DNA of 64,000 nt from Paenibacillus sp. J31TS4 (GTDB taxonomy: Bacteria; Bacillota; Bacilli; Paenibacillales; NBRC-103111): positions 434,001 through 498,000 of the forward strand of contig NZ_BOSI01000002.1 in the NCBI RefSeq assembly GCF_018403265.1, given 5' to 3'. Shown one piece after another: positions 33,059-41,928 of this stretch. Under the pieces are notes generated by a model. It did not search any database. It was not told the origin of the DNA and saw only the letters and a list, made by a program, of their open reading frames with translations. Positions within the stretch are counted from its first letter, which is position 1, and every line of letters begins with the position of its first letter. The translations under genes and the position numbers were made by a program.

Positions 33059-36000
33059 TTACTCCTCGATCCGCAGGCGCACCGGAGCACCTTCGATGGA
33101 GACGGTCTCCATCCCGTCAGCACGGCCGAATGCCAGCTCCCTGAGAAGGACGTTGTCCTCCAGCAGTGGCTTGAACCGGGTCACGGCCTCTCGCATCTCC
33201 TTATCGGCGTCCAGAATGAGGTGGACTCTCCTCTCGATCGGCAAATCGAGCCTTTTGCGCATATCCTGCACGGCCCGGATCAGCTCCCGGACGAGGCCCT
33301 CCTGCTTAAGCTCGGGCGTAAGCTCCGTATTCATCGCCGCCGTGACGCCCCCGCCGGCCGCGGAGGCGTACCCTTCTCTCGGCATCGGCTCCACGAGCAG
33401 CTCGTCAAGCGGGACCCGCAGCGACCCATCGGGCAGCGGCAGCTCGGCATAGCCCTGCCGGACCGCCTCCGCTGCCACTGCGGCGGTCATTTGCCGCAGC
33501 TGCTGCTGGATCGCTCCGACCTGCTTGCCGTACTTTGGACCGCCGAGCTTGAGGTTCAGCTTGAGCGCGTACTGTACGAACTCGGCTTCGTCCTCGGGCT
33601 GCCGGATCCGCTTGACATTCAGCTCATCCCGGATAATCTCCCCGTACGGAGACAGGTCGAGAGGGGCGGCGGTGACGACTGCCAGCTCCGCCAGCGGCTG
33701 GCGGGTGCGGATACCGGTCTCGCTCCGAATCGTCCGGCCGAGCTCGACGACGGTCCGGACCGTTGCCATCTCCTGTTCAAGAGCCGGCAGAATGGCGGTC
33801 TCGTCGGCGGAGGGGAAATCCGCGAGATGAACGCTGCCGCCGGTCAGGTTCCGGTACAGATCGTCCGCGAGAAAAGGGACGTAAGGAGCGAGCATCCGGC
33901 TGAGCGTCACCAGCACATGACCGAGCGTCCGGTAAGCCGCGGCTTTGTCCGCGGTCATCTCGCCGGCCCAGAACCGCTGGCGGGAACGCCGGACATACCA
34001 GTTGCTCAGCTCCTCGACGAACGCCTCAAGCGTCTTGGCCGGATGGAGCAGGTCGCTGGCCTCCAGGCCGCTCCGTACCTCCCGGATGACGCTGTTCAGC
34101 CGCGAGAGTACCCACCGGTCGAGCAGTGCCGGGCTCGGAGGTCCAGCCGTGTCCAGCTCGCCGTTCTTCGGCCGGTAGCCGTCGATGGAGGCGTAGAGCG
34201 TGTAGAACGCGTGGACATTCTGCAGCGTATCGACGAGCTTAGACTTCGCCTCGGCGACGAGCTGCCTCGAGAACCGTTTGCTGTTCCACGGCGCGCTGTC
34301 GGACAGGAGAGCCCAGCGGAACGCATCCGAGCCGAACGCCTCAATGATCTCCCACGGATCGACGACGTTGCCCTTGCTCTTGGACATCTTCTGACCGTTC
34401 TCGTCCAGCACGTGACCGGTCGCCATGACCGCCTTGTAAGGAGCCTGCCCGGTGAACAGGGTGGAGACGGCCAGCAGGCTGTAGAACCAGCCGCGCGTCT
34501 GGTCGATGCCCTCAACGATCATGTCCGCGGGAAATTGGTCCCGGAACCTGTCTTCGTTCTCGAACGGATAGTGATACTGCGCGAACGGCATGGAGCCGCT
34601 GTCGAACCAGACGTCGATCACCTCCGGCGTACGGGTCATGAGGCCGCCGCAGTGCGGGCAGGCGAGACGGACCCGGTCGATATAGGGCTTATGCAGCTCC
34701 AGATCGTCCGGCACGGGCTCCGCGGCCAGCCTCCGGAGATCAGCGACGCTTCCGGGAACGGCCTCGGCTCCGCAATCGCCGCACAGCCAGACGTTCAGAG
34801 GGGTGCCCCAATACCGGCTGCGGCTGATATTCCAGTCGACTAGCTCCTCGAGAAACTTGCCGAACCGGCCCTCCCGCAGATGAGGAGGATACCAGCTGAC
34901 GGACTGGTTGTTCGCGATCAGCTGCTCTTGGATCTCCGTCGTGCGGATGAACCAGCTTTCCGTGGCGTAATAGAGGAGGGGAGACTGGCACCGCCAGCAG
35001 AACGGGTAGCTGTGTTCGAACTTCTCCTTGTGATAGAGCAGCCCGCGTTCGGCGAGCTGCTTGACGATCTCCACGTCGCAATCCTTGACGAACCGGCCGG
35101 CGAAGTCGCGAACCGCTTCCGTATACCGGCCAGACGGGTCGACCACAAGCAGCATCGGGATACCACTGCTACGGGCGGCTCTATAATCGTCCTCGCCGTG
35201 CGCGGGCGCTAGATGAACGATTCCCGTGCCGCTCGAATCGCTGACGAAATCCGCGGCGATGATCCGGTATCCGTTCTCGGCGTCACCGGAGCCGAATGGG
35301 GGCTCGTAGGCGAGACTGACCAGGTCGCGGCCCTTGCAGGTCGACAGAACCTCGTAATCGCCTCCCAGCACCTGCTCTGCCAGCTTCGCGGCGACGACAT
35401 AGACCTCGCCGTTCTGCCGGGCGCGCACATAGTCCACTTCGGGGCCGACGGCGAGTGCCGTGTTCGCCGGAAGCGTCCAAGGCGTCGTCGTCCAGGCGAG
35501 TACAGATTCTCCCGTGTCCTTCAGCCGGAAGCGGACCGTTGCGCTTAGGTCCTTGACCGTTTCGTAGCCCTGGGCCACCTCGTGCGAGCTGAGCGTTGTC
35601 TGGCAGCAGGGGCAGTAGGGACTGACGCGGTGGCCCCGAGTCAGCAGTCCTTTGCGGTGCACCTCCGCCAGGATGTGCCAGACGCTCTCTATATAGTCGT
35701 TCGTCAGGGTGATGTAGGGATCGTCCAGATCGGTCCAATAGCCGATCGCCTCGGTTAGCTCCCGCCACTGCTTCTCGTACCGGAACACGCTCGCCTTGCA
35801 CTCCTCGACGAACGGCTCCACACCGTACGCCTCGATCTCCTGCTTCCCGGAGATGCCGAGCGCCTTCTCCACGCCGAGCTCGACGGGCAGACCGTGCGTG
35901 TCCCAGCCGGCCTTGCGGATCACCTTGTAGCCGCTCATCGTCTTGTAGCGTCCGAAGAAATCCTTGATGACCCGGCCGAGCACATGCCCGATGTGCGGAG

Positions 36001-36154
36001 CGCCGTTCGCCGTAGGCGGCCCCTCGTAAAAGACGAAGGACGGGCTGGTTTCCCGCCGCCGGATAGATTCCCGGAACGTCTCTTCCTCCGCCCATGTTTG
36101 GAGCACCCGAAGCTCCCGGGCACGGGCTTTCTCCTTGCTGTCGACTTTGTGCAT
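33059..36154 (-). CDS. ileS: isoleucyl-tRNA synthetase
   Basis: A 1031-residue class I synthetase that charges tRNA-Ile and edits valine. The HIGH-type motif is GAPHIGHVLGR (about 51-61), the editing CP1 domain contains AWTTTPWTLPANTALAVG, and the KMSKS loop is present in NGQKMSKSKGNVVDPWE. The length and the PHIGH/KMSKS context match the longer 'type 2' IleRS, which lacks the classical C-terminal zinc finger of Bacillus IleS and can confer mupirocin resistance. The ATG at 36154 follows AAGAAGGAGCGGATTGGC. A T-box leader precedes it. Confidence 0.95.
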   Translation of the reverse strand: MHKVDSKEKARARELRVLQTWAEEETFRESIRRRETSPSFVFYEGPPTANGAPHIGHVLGRVIKDFFGRYKTMSGYKVIRKAGWDTHGLPVELGVEKALGISGKQEIEAYGVEPFVEECKASVFRYEKQWRELTEAIGYWTDLDDPYITLTNDYIESVWHILAEVHRKGLLTRGHRVSPYCPCCQTTLSSHEVAQGYETVKDLSATVRFRLKDTGESVLAWTTTPWTLPANTALAVGPEVDYVRARQNGEVYVVAAKLAEQVLGGDYEVLSTCKGRDLVSLAYEPPFGSGDAENGYRIIAADFVSDSSGTGIVHLAPAHGEDDYRAARSSGIPMLLVVDPSGRYTEAVRDFAGRFVKDCDVEIVKQLAERGLLYHKEKFEHSYPFCWRCQSPLLYYATESWFIRTTEIQEQLIANNQSVSWYPPHLREGRFGKFLEELVDWNISRSRYWGTPLNVWLCGDCGAEAVPGSVADLRRLAAEPVPDDLELHKPYIDRVRLACPHCGGLMTRTPEVIDVWFDSGSMPFAQYHYPFENEDRFRDQFPADMIVEGIDQTRGWFYSLLAVSTLFTGQAPYKAVMATGHVLDENGQKMSKSKGNVVDPWEIIEAFGSDAFRWALLSDSAPWNSKRFSRQLVAEAKSKLVDTLQNVHAFYTLYASIDGYRPKNGELDTAGPPSPALLDRWVLSRLNSVIREVRSGLEASDLLHPAKTLEAFVEELSNWYVRRSRQRFWAGEMTADKAAAYRTLGHVLVTLSRMLAPYVPFLADDLYRNLTGGSVHLADFPSADETAILPALEQEMATVRTVVELGRTIRSETGIRTRQPLAELAVVTAAPLDLSPYGEIIRDELNVKRIRQPEDEAEFVQYALKLNLKLGGPKYGKQVGAIQQQLRQMTAAVAAEAVRQGYAELPLPDGSLRVPLDELLVEPMPREGYASAAGGGVTAAMNTELTPELKQEGLVRELIRAVQDMRKRLDLPIERRVHLILDADKEMREAVTRFKPLLEDNVLLRELAFGRADGMETVSIEGAPVRLRIEE

Positions 36155-36182
36155 GCCAATCCGCTCCTTCTTCCAGTATGGG

Positions 36183-36478
36183 AAAAAACAAAAAAGCCCG
36201 CCCCTCAAAAGGGACGAGCTTGGTCAACTCGCGTTACCACCCTGTTTCCGCCTCCGTTTCCGGCTGCGGCACTCGACAACGTACCATCATACGCGTTCCT
36301 TGTAACGGCGGACACCCGGTTAGGCTTACAGGCTGCCCGATTCGGGAGCGTTCGGCTTCACTTCTCCGAGAGGATATTCGGCTGCGCTTCGAACGCCGGC
36401 TTTCAGCAGATACCGGCTCTCTGGGGAACGAAGGGGACAGCGTACTTGGTCTCGTCATCGAATTTATGGATTTGGCTA
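36183..36478 (-). ncRNA. T-box riboswitch leader of ileS
   Basis: On the minus strand the T-box sequence AGGGTGGTAACGCG maps to 36243-36230; the usual form is AGGGTGGTACCGCG. It is followed by a terminator whose stem AAGCTCGTCCC/GGGGCGGGCTT (36221-36194) leads into a T tract. Upstream is a stem I region with a plausible ATC (Ile) specifier at 36411-36409, within GGTATCTGCTGAAAGC. Uncharged tRNA-Ile would stabilise the antiterminator and switch on ileS. Confidence 0.88.
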
Positions 36479-36508
36479 GTTATACCACGCTGCTTTCAGT
36501 ATTGTCAA
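36479..36508 (-). promoter_or_regulatory. promoter of the T-box/ileS transcript
   Basis: On the minus strand, TTGACA (36508-36503) and TATAAC (36484-36479) are separated by 18 bases, immediately before the leader. Confidence 0.72.
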
Positions 36509-36537
36509 GATCCCGGATGCCCATACAAAATCGCAGG

Positions 36538-37140
36538 TCAGCCTCTGCGGCTCGATGCGTCCTGCCGCGAGGCGGGAAGAAACGGCACGCGGCGCGTCAG
36601 CCGGCTGTAGACGGCGATGCAGCCGTTCGGGATCGGCTCGATGCGGCGGCGAAGCGCCACGACGATGGCGGCGACCAGGAAGGCGAGCACGATGCCGCCG
36701 GCGATGTCGGCCGGATAGTGGACGCCGACATAGATCCGGGCGATGCCCGTCAGGGCGGCCAGCACCACCATGATCGTGCCGAGTCTGCGCTTCAGGAACC
36801 AGACGGGAATCGCCAGCGAGAAGGCGAAGGCCGTATGATCGCTCGGGAAGGAAAAATCGGCCTCGTGCGGCACGAGCTGATTCACCGCATGCTCGGCAAA
36901 CGGGCGCGGATGGGCCGCGAGGGGCGAGATGACGTATTTGGACAAGGCGATGACAACCAGGGCAGTCAGGCAGGAGTAGAAGACAAGCTGCTGATTGGTC
37001 TGCTTGCCGGAGATCCACAGCAGCACGAGCAGGGCAAGCAGCACCCAGACGACGCCCTCCGCGAGGCCCTTCATGATCGAGTCCAATGCCGGCACACGGC
37101 CGGCCAGACCGTTGATCCATTGAAACACTTCATAATTCAA
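36538..37140 (-). CDS. bcrC: PAP2-family undecaprenyl-diphosphatase (BcrC-like)
   Basis: A 200-residue membrane phosphatase. The PAP2 signature is complete: K-x6-RP as KYVISPLAAHPRPF, PSGH-type SFPSDHTAF with the phosphate-binding His, and ARIYVGVHYPADI with the nucleophile region. BcrC dephosphorylates undecaprenyl pyrophosphate outside the membrane for cell-wall lipid recycling and confers bacitracin resistance. The start is a TTG at 37140 behind GAAGGATGTGACCCGAA; the ATG two bases further on is out of frame. It follows no operon partner; the T-box of ileS begins just beyond its 3' end. Confidence 0.85.
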   Translation of the reverse strand: MNYEVFQWINGLAGRVPALDSIMKGLAEGVVWVLLALLVLLWISGKQTNQQLVFYSCLTALVVIALSKYVISPLAAHPRPFAEHAVNQLVPHEADFSFPSDHTAFAFSLAIPVWFLKRRLGTIMVVLAALTGIARIYVGVHYPADIAGGIVLAFLVAAIVVALRRRIEPIPNGCIAVYSRLTRRVPFLPASRQDASSRRG

Positions 37141-37491
37141 TTCGGGTCACATCCTTCAATTCGTTCCTCCGGCAGCAGCCGGAAAAAAATATACATAATC
37201 TTAACAAACCGTCTCGATCGCCCGCAACCGGACCTTAGGCGGGGGGCTGTTTCTCGCGGTTCCGAACCGGGTAATTAGGCACGGTGCCGAAGGCAGGGAG
37301 ACGGCCAGCATGGCTTGGGTGGTTTGCCATCGTCCGCCGGCAAAGTGGTACAATAAGAACGGCCGGTATGCCGGCGCCGCAGGCGGATCCGATTCCTCCT
37401 TCGGCGGCGCCGTTTGCCGGGAAGTCCCCTACCGTCTTACCCGGGGGGCGCCCGGAGACCGGACCCCGATCCGAACTGGAGGAACTCGAAC
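37141..37491. other. intergenic region between divergent genes, with structured leader
   Basis: For the plus-strand gene a weak promoter may be TTTGCC/TACAAT (37323-37354). It is followed by a strong inverted repeat with CGGCGCC arms (about 37371-37412) and a second GC-rich fold before the ribosome site. I see no known riboswitch class. On the minus side a CCGGC/GCCGG hairpin with a T run lies at about 37167-37188 in the bcrC leader. Confidence 0.45.
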
Positions 37492-38535
37492 ATGCGTATC
37501 GTGAAAACGGGGCTGGTGGGGTACGGATTCTCCGGCTCCACCTTCCACGCTCCCGTCCTGGCTTCGGTGCCGGGACTTAAGCTATCGGCGGTCGTCACGT
37601 CCCAGCCCGAGAAGGTGAAGGCGGCCTGGCCGGAGGCCGAGACGGTCTCCACGCCGGAAGAGCTGCTGGCCGATCCCGAGCTCGAGCTCGTCGTGCTGGC
37701 GACGCCGAACCAGACGCACGCGGGTCTGGCCGAACGGGCGCTGGCCGCCGGCAAGCACGTCGTCGTGGACAAACCGTTCACCGTCACCGCGGAGGAGGCG
37801 GACCGTCTCGTCCGGCTGGCGGATGAGCGGGGGCTGGTGCTGAGTGTGTACCAGAATCGGCGGTGGGACGGCGACTTCCTGACGGTCAAGCGTCTTGTGG
37901 AGGAAGGCCGTCTCGGCAAGGTGTTCACCTATGAGAGTCATTTTGACCGCTTCCGGCCGGAAGTGAGAGACCGCTGGCGCGAGCAGAATCTGCCGGGCTC
38001 GGGCATGCTCTACGATCTCGGTTCCCATCTGATCGACCAAGCCGTCCATCTATTCGGGGCGCCGGAGACTGTGTATGCCGACTTGATCGACCAGCGGGAC
38101 GGGGCCGAGACGACCGATTACGTCCACCTCGTGCTGGGCTACGGTCGGATGAGGGCCATCCTGCATATCGGCTCGATTGTCCGCCAGCCGGGCCCGCGCT
38201 TTCTCCTCCACGGAGACAAGGGCAGCTTCGTCAAGTACGGGCTCGACAGCCAGGAGGAATCGCTCAAGCAGGGGCTTCGGCCGGGCGCGCCTGGCTTCGG
38301 CGAGGACGACCCCGCGCAGGACGGCCGTCTCTATACGGGCGACGGAGAGACGGTGGCGGAGGAGACGGTGAAGACCGAACGGGGTGCCTACTCCGTCTAT
38401 TACGACGCTATCTATGAAGCACTTACCGGGGGCGGTCCGGTCCCGGTTCCCGCCGCCGAAGCGGCCGTCACAATGCGGCTGATCGAGACGGCCGCGAGAA
38501 GCAGCCGGGAGGGCCGGGTGCTTCCGTTCGGCTGA
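37492..38535 (+). CDS. iolW: Gfo/Idh/MocA oxidoreductase, IolW (scyllo-inositol dehydrogenase)-like
   Basis: A 347-residue NADP(H)-dependent dehydrogenase. The Rossmann motif GYGFSGSTFHAP (residues 10-21) and the catalytic-lysine motif DKPFT (about 95-99) belong to the family. NRRWDGDFLT and DLGSHLIDQAVHLFG track closely with B. subtilis YvaA/IolW, which interconverts scyllo-inosose and scyllo-inositol. The ATG at 37492 follows ACTGGAGGAACTCGAAC. No other inositol genes are nearby, so the exact sugar or cyclitol is less certain than the family. Confidence 0.88.
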   Translation: MRIVKTGLVGYGFSGSTFHAPVLASVPGLKLSAVVTSQPEKVKAAWPEAETVSTPEELLADPELELVVLATPNQTHAGLAERALAAGKHVVVDKPFTVTAEEADRLVRLADERGLVLSVYQNRRWDGDFLTVKRLVEEGRLGKVFTYESHFDRFRPEVRDRWREQNLPGSGMLYDLGSHLIDQAVHLFGAPETVYADLIDQRDGAETTDYVHLVLGYGRMRAILHIGSIVRQPGPRFLLHGDKGSFVKYGLDSQEESLKQGLRPGAPGFGEDDPAQDGRLYTGDGETVAEETVKTERGAYSVYYDAIYEALTGGGPVPVPAAEAAVTMRLIETAARSSREGRVLPFG

Positions 38536-38813
38536 GCGCAGCGGAGTCGACACGGTCGAGGCCGGCATACACTAGGAAGACGGACGAAGCTGCCGTTTTC
38601 TTACAGGACACGTTTTTCGTTTGCCGGAATAGAGGTGAACCGGCCGGCTGGGGATTGCATTTTGTCCGGCCATAGGATAAATTTCCGGTATCCGCCGAAG
38701 CCGGCAGACCGCGTCCAAGAAGGATGCGGCGGTAGAAAGAACTACAAGCCGAGGGCATGTTCCCTGCGGCATGAGAGAGAGAGAAACCAAGAAACCGATG
38801 GGGGTCATCCGAT

Positions 38814-40172
38814 ATGGAAACCAAACTGCGGCAGGCCGAAGCACTGCTGAGGGAGCACGGGCAGGAGCATCTGCTGGAGGTGCTTGGCCGGGCGTCCGGC
38901 GAGCAGCAAGAGAGTCTGACGGAGCAGATTCTGGCGATCGATTACAGGGCGTTGAAGGAAGTGGGAACCCAAACCGAGGAGAAGAGAGACGCGGAGCTCG
39001 CTCCGATCCCATCCCTCGACGCGGAGCAGTGGAGCGAACGGGAACGGGAGAGCTTCGCCGAGGCGGGCTGGGCCGAGCTGAAAGCCGGGCGCGTCGGCGT
39101 CATCGTCGTCGCCGGCGGCCAGGGGAGCCGGCTCGGCCACGACGGGCCCAAGGGTACGATGGATATCGGGCTGCCGTCCGGCAAGCTGCTGTTCCAGATC
39201 CAGGCGGAGCGGCTGTTGAACGTCTCCGCCCGAGCGGGCCGGTTCGTGCCCTGGTATATTATGACGAGCCCGGACAATCACGACGTAACGGCTGCTTTCT
39301 TCCGCGAGCACGGCTATTTCGGCTATCCGGAGGAAGAGATCTATTTCTTCCAGCAGCATACGATGCCCGCCATCGACCATGCCGGACGGCTGCTGCTGTC
39401 GGGCCCGGCCGAGATCAACTTCACTGCGAGCGGGAACGGCGAATGCTTCTCCTCGCTTGCGCGGACAGGAGCGCTCGCCGACATGAAGCGCAGAGGCCTC
39501 GCCTGGCTGTTTTACTACAATGTGGACAACGCGCTCGTTAAGATGGCAGACCCGGCATTCATCGGAGCCGCCGTCCATTTTGGCTATCCGGTCGCGACCA
39601 AGGTCGTCGAGAAGAAGGATGCGGGCGAAAAGGTAGGCATGGCCTGTCTCAAGGACGGCCGTCCGTCCATCGTTGAATATACGGAGTTTCCGCCGTCACT
39701 CCTCGAGGAGAGAGATGCGGCCGGCCGGCTCTTGTTCAACCTGGGCAACATGTCCATCCACCTGTTCAGCCTTCCCTTTATCGAGCGGCATGCGGATACG
39801 GACGTTCCGTACCACGCCGCTTCCAAAAAGATCGTCCATGTCGACCGGGAGGGCCGGACGGTGACGCCCGAGAAGCCGAATGCTTATAAGCTCGAGCGGT
39901 TTATCTTTGATTTCTTCCCGCTGGCCGAAGGCATGACGGTGCTGAAGGTGAACCGTGAGGAAGAGTTCGCGCCCGTGAAGAACAAGGAAGGGGCGGATAG
40001 TCCGGAGTCTGCTCGGCGGCTTCTGCTTGCGCTGCACCGGCGCTGGCTGCTCGCCGCCGGAGTCTCGGAGGAGGAGCTGGCGGGACAGGAGCCCGAAGTG
40101 TCGCCGCTCGTCTCCTGCGACGGTGAGGGACTGGACGCCAAGACGGTTCGCGAGCTGCTGGACCACGGCTAG
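38814..40172 (+). CDS. UDP-N-acetylhexosamine pyrophosphorylase-like uridylyltransferase (UAP1 type)
   Basis: A 452-residue nucleotidyltransferase of the UDPGP family. The UTP-binding signature is AGGQGSRLGHDGPKGTMDIG (about residues 101-120), and the family's VVEYSE motif appears as IVEYTEF. NLGNMSIHLFSLPF and KLERFIFDFFP also match eukaryotic-type UAP1 enzymes, which make UDP-GlcNAc/UDP-GalNAc from UTP and hexosamine-1-phosphate. This differs from the bacterial GlmU route, so it may serve a surface polysaccharide. The ribosome site (GATGGGGGTCATCCGAT) is moderate; the 278 bases upstream show only a weak promoter (TTGCAT-17-TAAATT at 38655-38683). Confidence 0.87.
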   Translation: METKLRQAEALLREHGQEHLLEVLGRASGEQQESLTEQILAIDYRALKEVGTQTEEKRDAELAPIPSLDAEQWSERERESFAEAGWAELKAGRVGVIVVAGGQGSRLGHDGPKGTMDIGLPSGKLLFQIQAERLLNVSARAGRFVPWYIMTSPDNHDVTAAFFREHGYFGYPEEEIYFFQQHTMPAIDHAGRLLLSGPAEINFTASGNGECFSSLARTGALADMKRRGLAWLFYYNVDNALVKMADPAFIGAAVHFGYPVATKVVEKKDAGEKVGMACLKDGRPSIVEYTEFPPSLLEERDAAGRLLFNLGNMSIHLFSLPFIERHADTDVPYHAASKKIVHVDREGRTVTPEKPNAYKLERFIFDFFPLAEGMTVLKVNREEEFAPVKNKEGADSPESARRLLLALHRRWLLAAGVSEEELAGQEPEVSPLVSCDGEGLDAKTVRELLDHG

Positions 40173-40385
40173 CGCAGGCGTCCGCATCCTGGCGGGGTAG
40201 AGAGGGAGGCCCGGATTTGGAGGCAAGCGCGGCCGCAGCTCATCCGCACCGGCTGTTTACCAGGAGTGGCCGCCTGCCGTCTGTCTCCGCTTAGAGGCCG
40301 CCTGCCTTCGCTGAGAGGCACGCTCGGCCTCCACCCTGACGTATGAGTGTCCGGCAGGTTACATAAAAGCAAAGGAGAGAGTACC

Positions 40386-40952
40386 ATGGACGCAGCGGCC
40401 GTACATGCCCGCTATCCCAATTTGTTTCAGGTCGTCGACAATGAGACGGCGCACCGGCAGTTCGAAGCGATCGCCTCGCCGCCTCCGGAGCCGCTCATTA
40501 GCAATGTCAACGTCGTTCCTTTCGCGGAGGACAAGTGCATCGTCCTTCGGCTGGAGGACGGCAGCTGGGAGCTGCCGGGGGGCACGCTCGAGCCGGGAGA
40601 GGATTACCGGTCCGCACTGCGCCGCGAGCTGCTGGAGGAGGCGGGCGCCGAGCTCGTGTCCGCCTTCGTCCCGTTCGGCGCCTGGCGCACCGACTCGCGC
40701 GCGGACCGTCCATATCGTCCCCATCTGCCGCATCCGGTTTCGTACCGGCTGGTTGGCTACGGGGACGTCCGGCTTGTCTCTGTGCCGGCCATCCCGGAGA
40801 CGGGCGGCGAGCGGGTCGAAGTCGTCGCCGCCGTCACCACGGCGGAGGCGGCGGAGCACTTCCGCTCCTGCGGCCGCTCTGACCTGGCCGAGCTGTACCT
40901 GTTGGCAGCCGCGCTTCGCGCCGGCCAGCAGGGCGGGACGGAGGGCGGTTAG
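40386..40952 (+). CDS. NUDIX hydrolase
   Basis: A 188-residue protein with a full Nudix box at residues 66-88 (G-x5-E-x7-RELLEEAGA). A 40-residue N-terminal extension precedes the domain, and the C-terminal helix region is rich in Ala and Glu. It is the third NUDIX gene in the window and is not closely similar to the first two outside the box. The ATG at 40386 follows AAAGGAGAGAGTACC; an upstream in-frame ATG (40347) is not supported. Substrate unknown. Confidence 0.82.
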   Translation: MDAAAVHARYPNLFQVVDNETAHRQFEAIASPPPEPLISNVNVVPFAEDKCIVLRLEDGSWELPGGTLEPGEDYRSALRRELLEEAGAELVSAFVPFGAWRTDSRADRPYRPHLPHPVSYRLVGYGDVRLVSVPAIPETGGERVEVVAAVTTAEAAEHFRSCGRSDLAELYLLAAALRAGQQGGTEGG

Positions 40953-41090
40953 GGTTGGCGGGAGCGCCCCGCCTCTCTCGCACGAAAGCCGCCTGGAGCG
41001 GCCGTTGGCAAGCGACGCCACGAAGATTGACCTCTGCGAGGAGGGGAGTCCAGTCGGACGGTCGGAAGAAGGGAAATTTTGGATGCCTCC

Positions 41091-41119
41091 TTGTCAAGTA
41101 GTCAATGCCGTTGTATAAT
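41091..41119 (+). promoter_or_regulatory. sigma-A promoter of the ZTP-riboswitch transcript
   Basis: TTGTCA (41091-41096), 17 bases, then a perfect TATAAT (41114-41119). The start point would fall at about 41126, ten bases before the aptamer. Confidence 0.78.
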
Positions 41120-41135
41120 TCTTCCAATTCCAAAG

Positions 41136-41206
41136 TTCTGCGCGTGACTGGCGTAAACATGGAGACCCATGAGGGAGCGCGCAGGAATCAGCCGTACGCC
41201 TGGGCG
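41136..41206 (+). ncRNA. ZTP (pfl-motif) riboswitch
   Basis: The RNA contains the conserved blocks of this class in order: GCGTGACTGGCG (from about 41141), a CATGG-AGAC-CCATG hairpin (about 41158-41171), GAGGGAGCGC, and the 3' block GCCGTACGCCTGGGC (about 41191-41205). GCGC arms close the first subdomain, and GGCG/CGCC can form the pseudoknot. ZTP/ZMP (AICAR derivatives that accumulate when 10-formyl-THF is short) switch such elements on. A terminator follows at 41210, so binding would favour read-through into the DJ-1/PfpI gene. I identified it by motif only. Confidence 0.85.
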
Positions 41207-41209
41207 AAG

Positions 41210-41239
41210 CATTCGATCTTTCGGATCGGATGTTTTTTT
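41210..41239 (+). terminator. ZTP riboswitch expression-platform terminator
   Basis: CATTCGATC (41210-41218) pairs with GATCGGATG (41224-41232, one G-U) around TTTCG, followed by seven T. It starts four bases after the aptamer. Confidence 0.88.
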
Positions 41240-41272
41240 ATTCTTGAGAGGACGGGAAGGCGGGTGGCACAG

Positions 41273-41890
41273 ATGAAGATGGCATTTTGCTTGTTTAACG
41301 GCATGACCACGCTGGATTTTGACGGGTTCCATCACGCCGTCTCCTGGCTCCGGATTCTAAACCGGCTGGACGGCGTGTCGCTGGACCTGTGCGCGCTTGC
41401 GGAGGAGGTGACCGACGACCGGGGAATGACGATTCGAATCCCCCATGTTCGTCCCGACCTGTCCGCCTACGACCTCCTCTTCGTGCCCGGTGGCCTGGCG
41501 ACCCGGCAGCTTCGGCACGACGAGGCGTTCCTCTCCTGGCTGCGTACGGCCCGGGAGGACAGCATCAAGGTCTCCGTCTGCACGGGGGCGCTGCTGCTGG
41601 GCGCGGCGGGTTGGCTGACGGGGAAGAGAGCGACGACGAATCGGACCGCCTACGACCTGCTGGCGCCTTCCTGCGCCGAGGTGGTGCAGGCCAGAGCGGT
41701 GCGGGATGGCCGGATTTTCACGGGTGCCGGGGTATCAGCTTCGCTCGATCTCGGTTTGTACGTCGTAGAGTCGCTGACCGACGCGCTCTTTGCGCAGGAG
41801 GTGCAGGAGTGGATGGAGTATCCGTACTACCGGCCGGGAAGCGCAGCGAACGATTTGCTGCCGGAGGCGAACGGCCCATCCGGCACCTAG
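41273..41890 (+). CDS. DJ-1/PfpI-superfamily protein
   Basis: A 205-residue protein with the class I glutamine amidotransferase-like fold. The nucleophile elbow is SVCTGALLLGAAGWLTGKRATTN, quoted in parts, with the catalytic Cys in V-C-T-G-A. The N-terminal AFCLFNGMTTLDFDGFHHAV is typical of the ThiJ/isonitrile-hydratase-like branch. This group includes glyoxalases, hydratases and amidases. The likely start is the ATG at 41273 (or 41279) behind GGAAGGCGGGTGG; the frame is open upstream through the riboswitch but that part is not translated. It is the first gene behind the ZTP riboswitch and heads an operon with a methyltransferase and a GNAT gene. Confidence 0.85.
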   Translation: MKMAFCLFNGMTTLDFDGFHHAVSWLRILNRLDGVSLDLCALAEEVTDDRGMTIRIPHVRPDLSAYDLLFVPGGLATRQLRHDEAFLSWLRTAREDSIKVSVCTGALLLGAAGWLTGKRATTNRTAYDLLAPSCAEVVQARAVRDGRIFTGAGVSASLDLGLYVVESLTDALFAQEVQEWMEYPYYRPGSAANDLLPEANGPSGT

Positions 41891-41928
41891 TGAGGGACCA
41901 CACTACATAACGAAACGAGGTGCTGACC

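Noticed and set aside
32987-34843. 618-codon open frame antisense to ileS
   Set aside because: It mirrors the coding strand of a clearly conserved synthetase, has no ribosome site and its product looks like reverse-translated Arg/Leu/Val-rich filler. It is a GC-bias shadow.
37141-37491. structured leader of the IolW-like gene as a riboswitch
   Set aside because: The hairpins are GC-rich but no known class motif or transcription terminator is present; left as unassigned structure.
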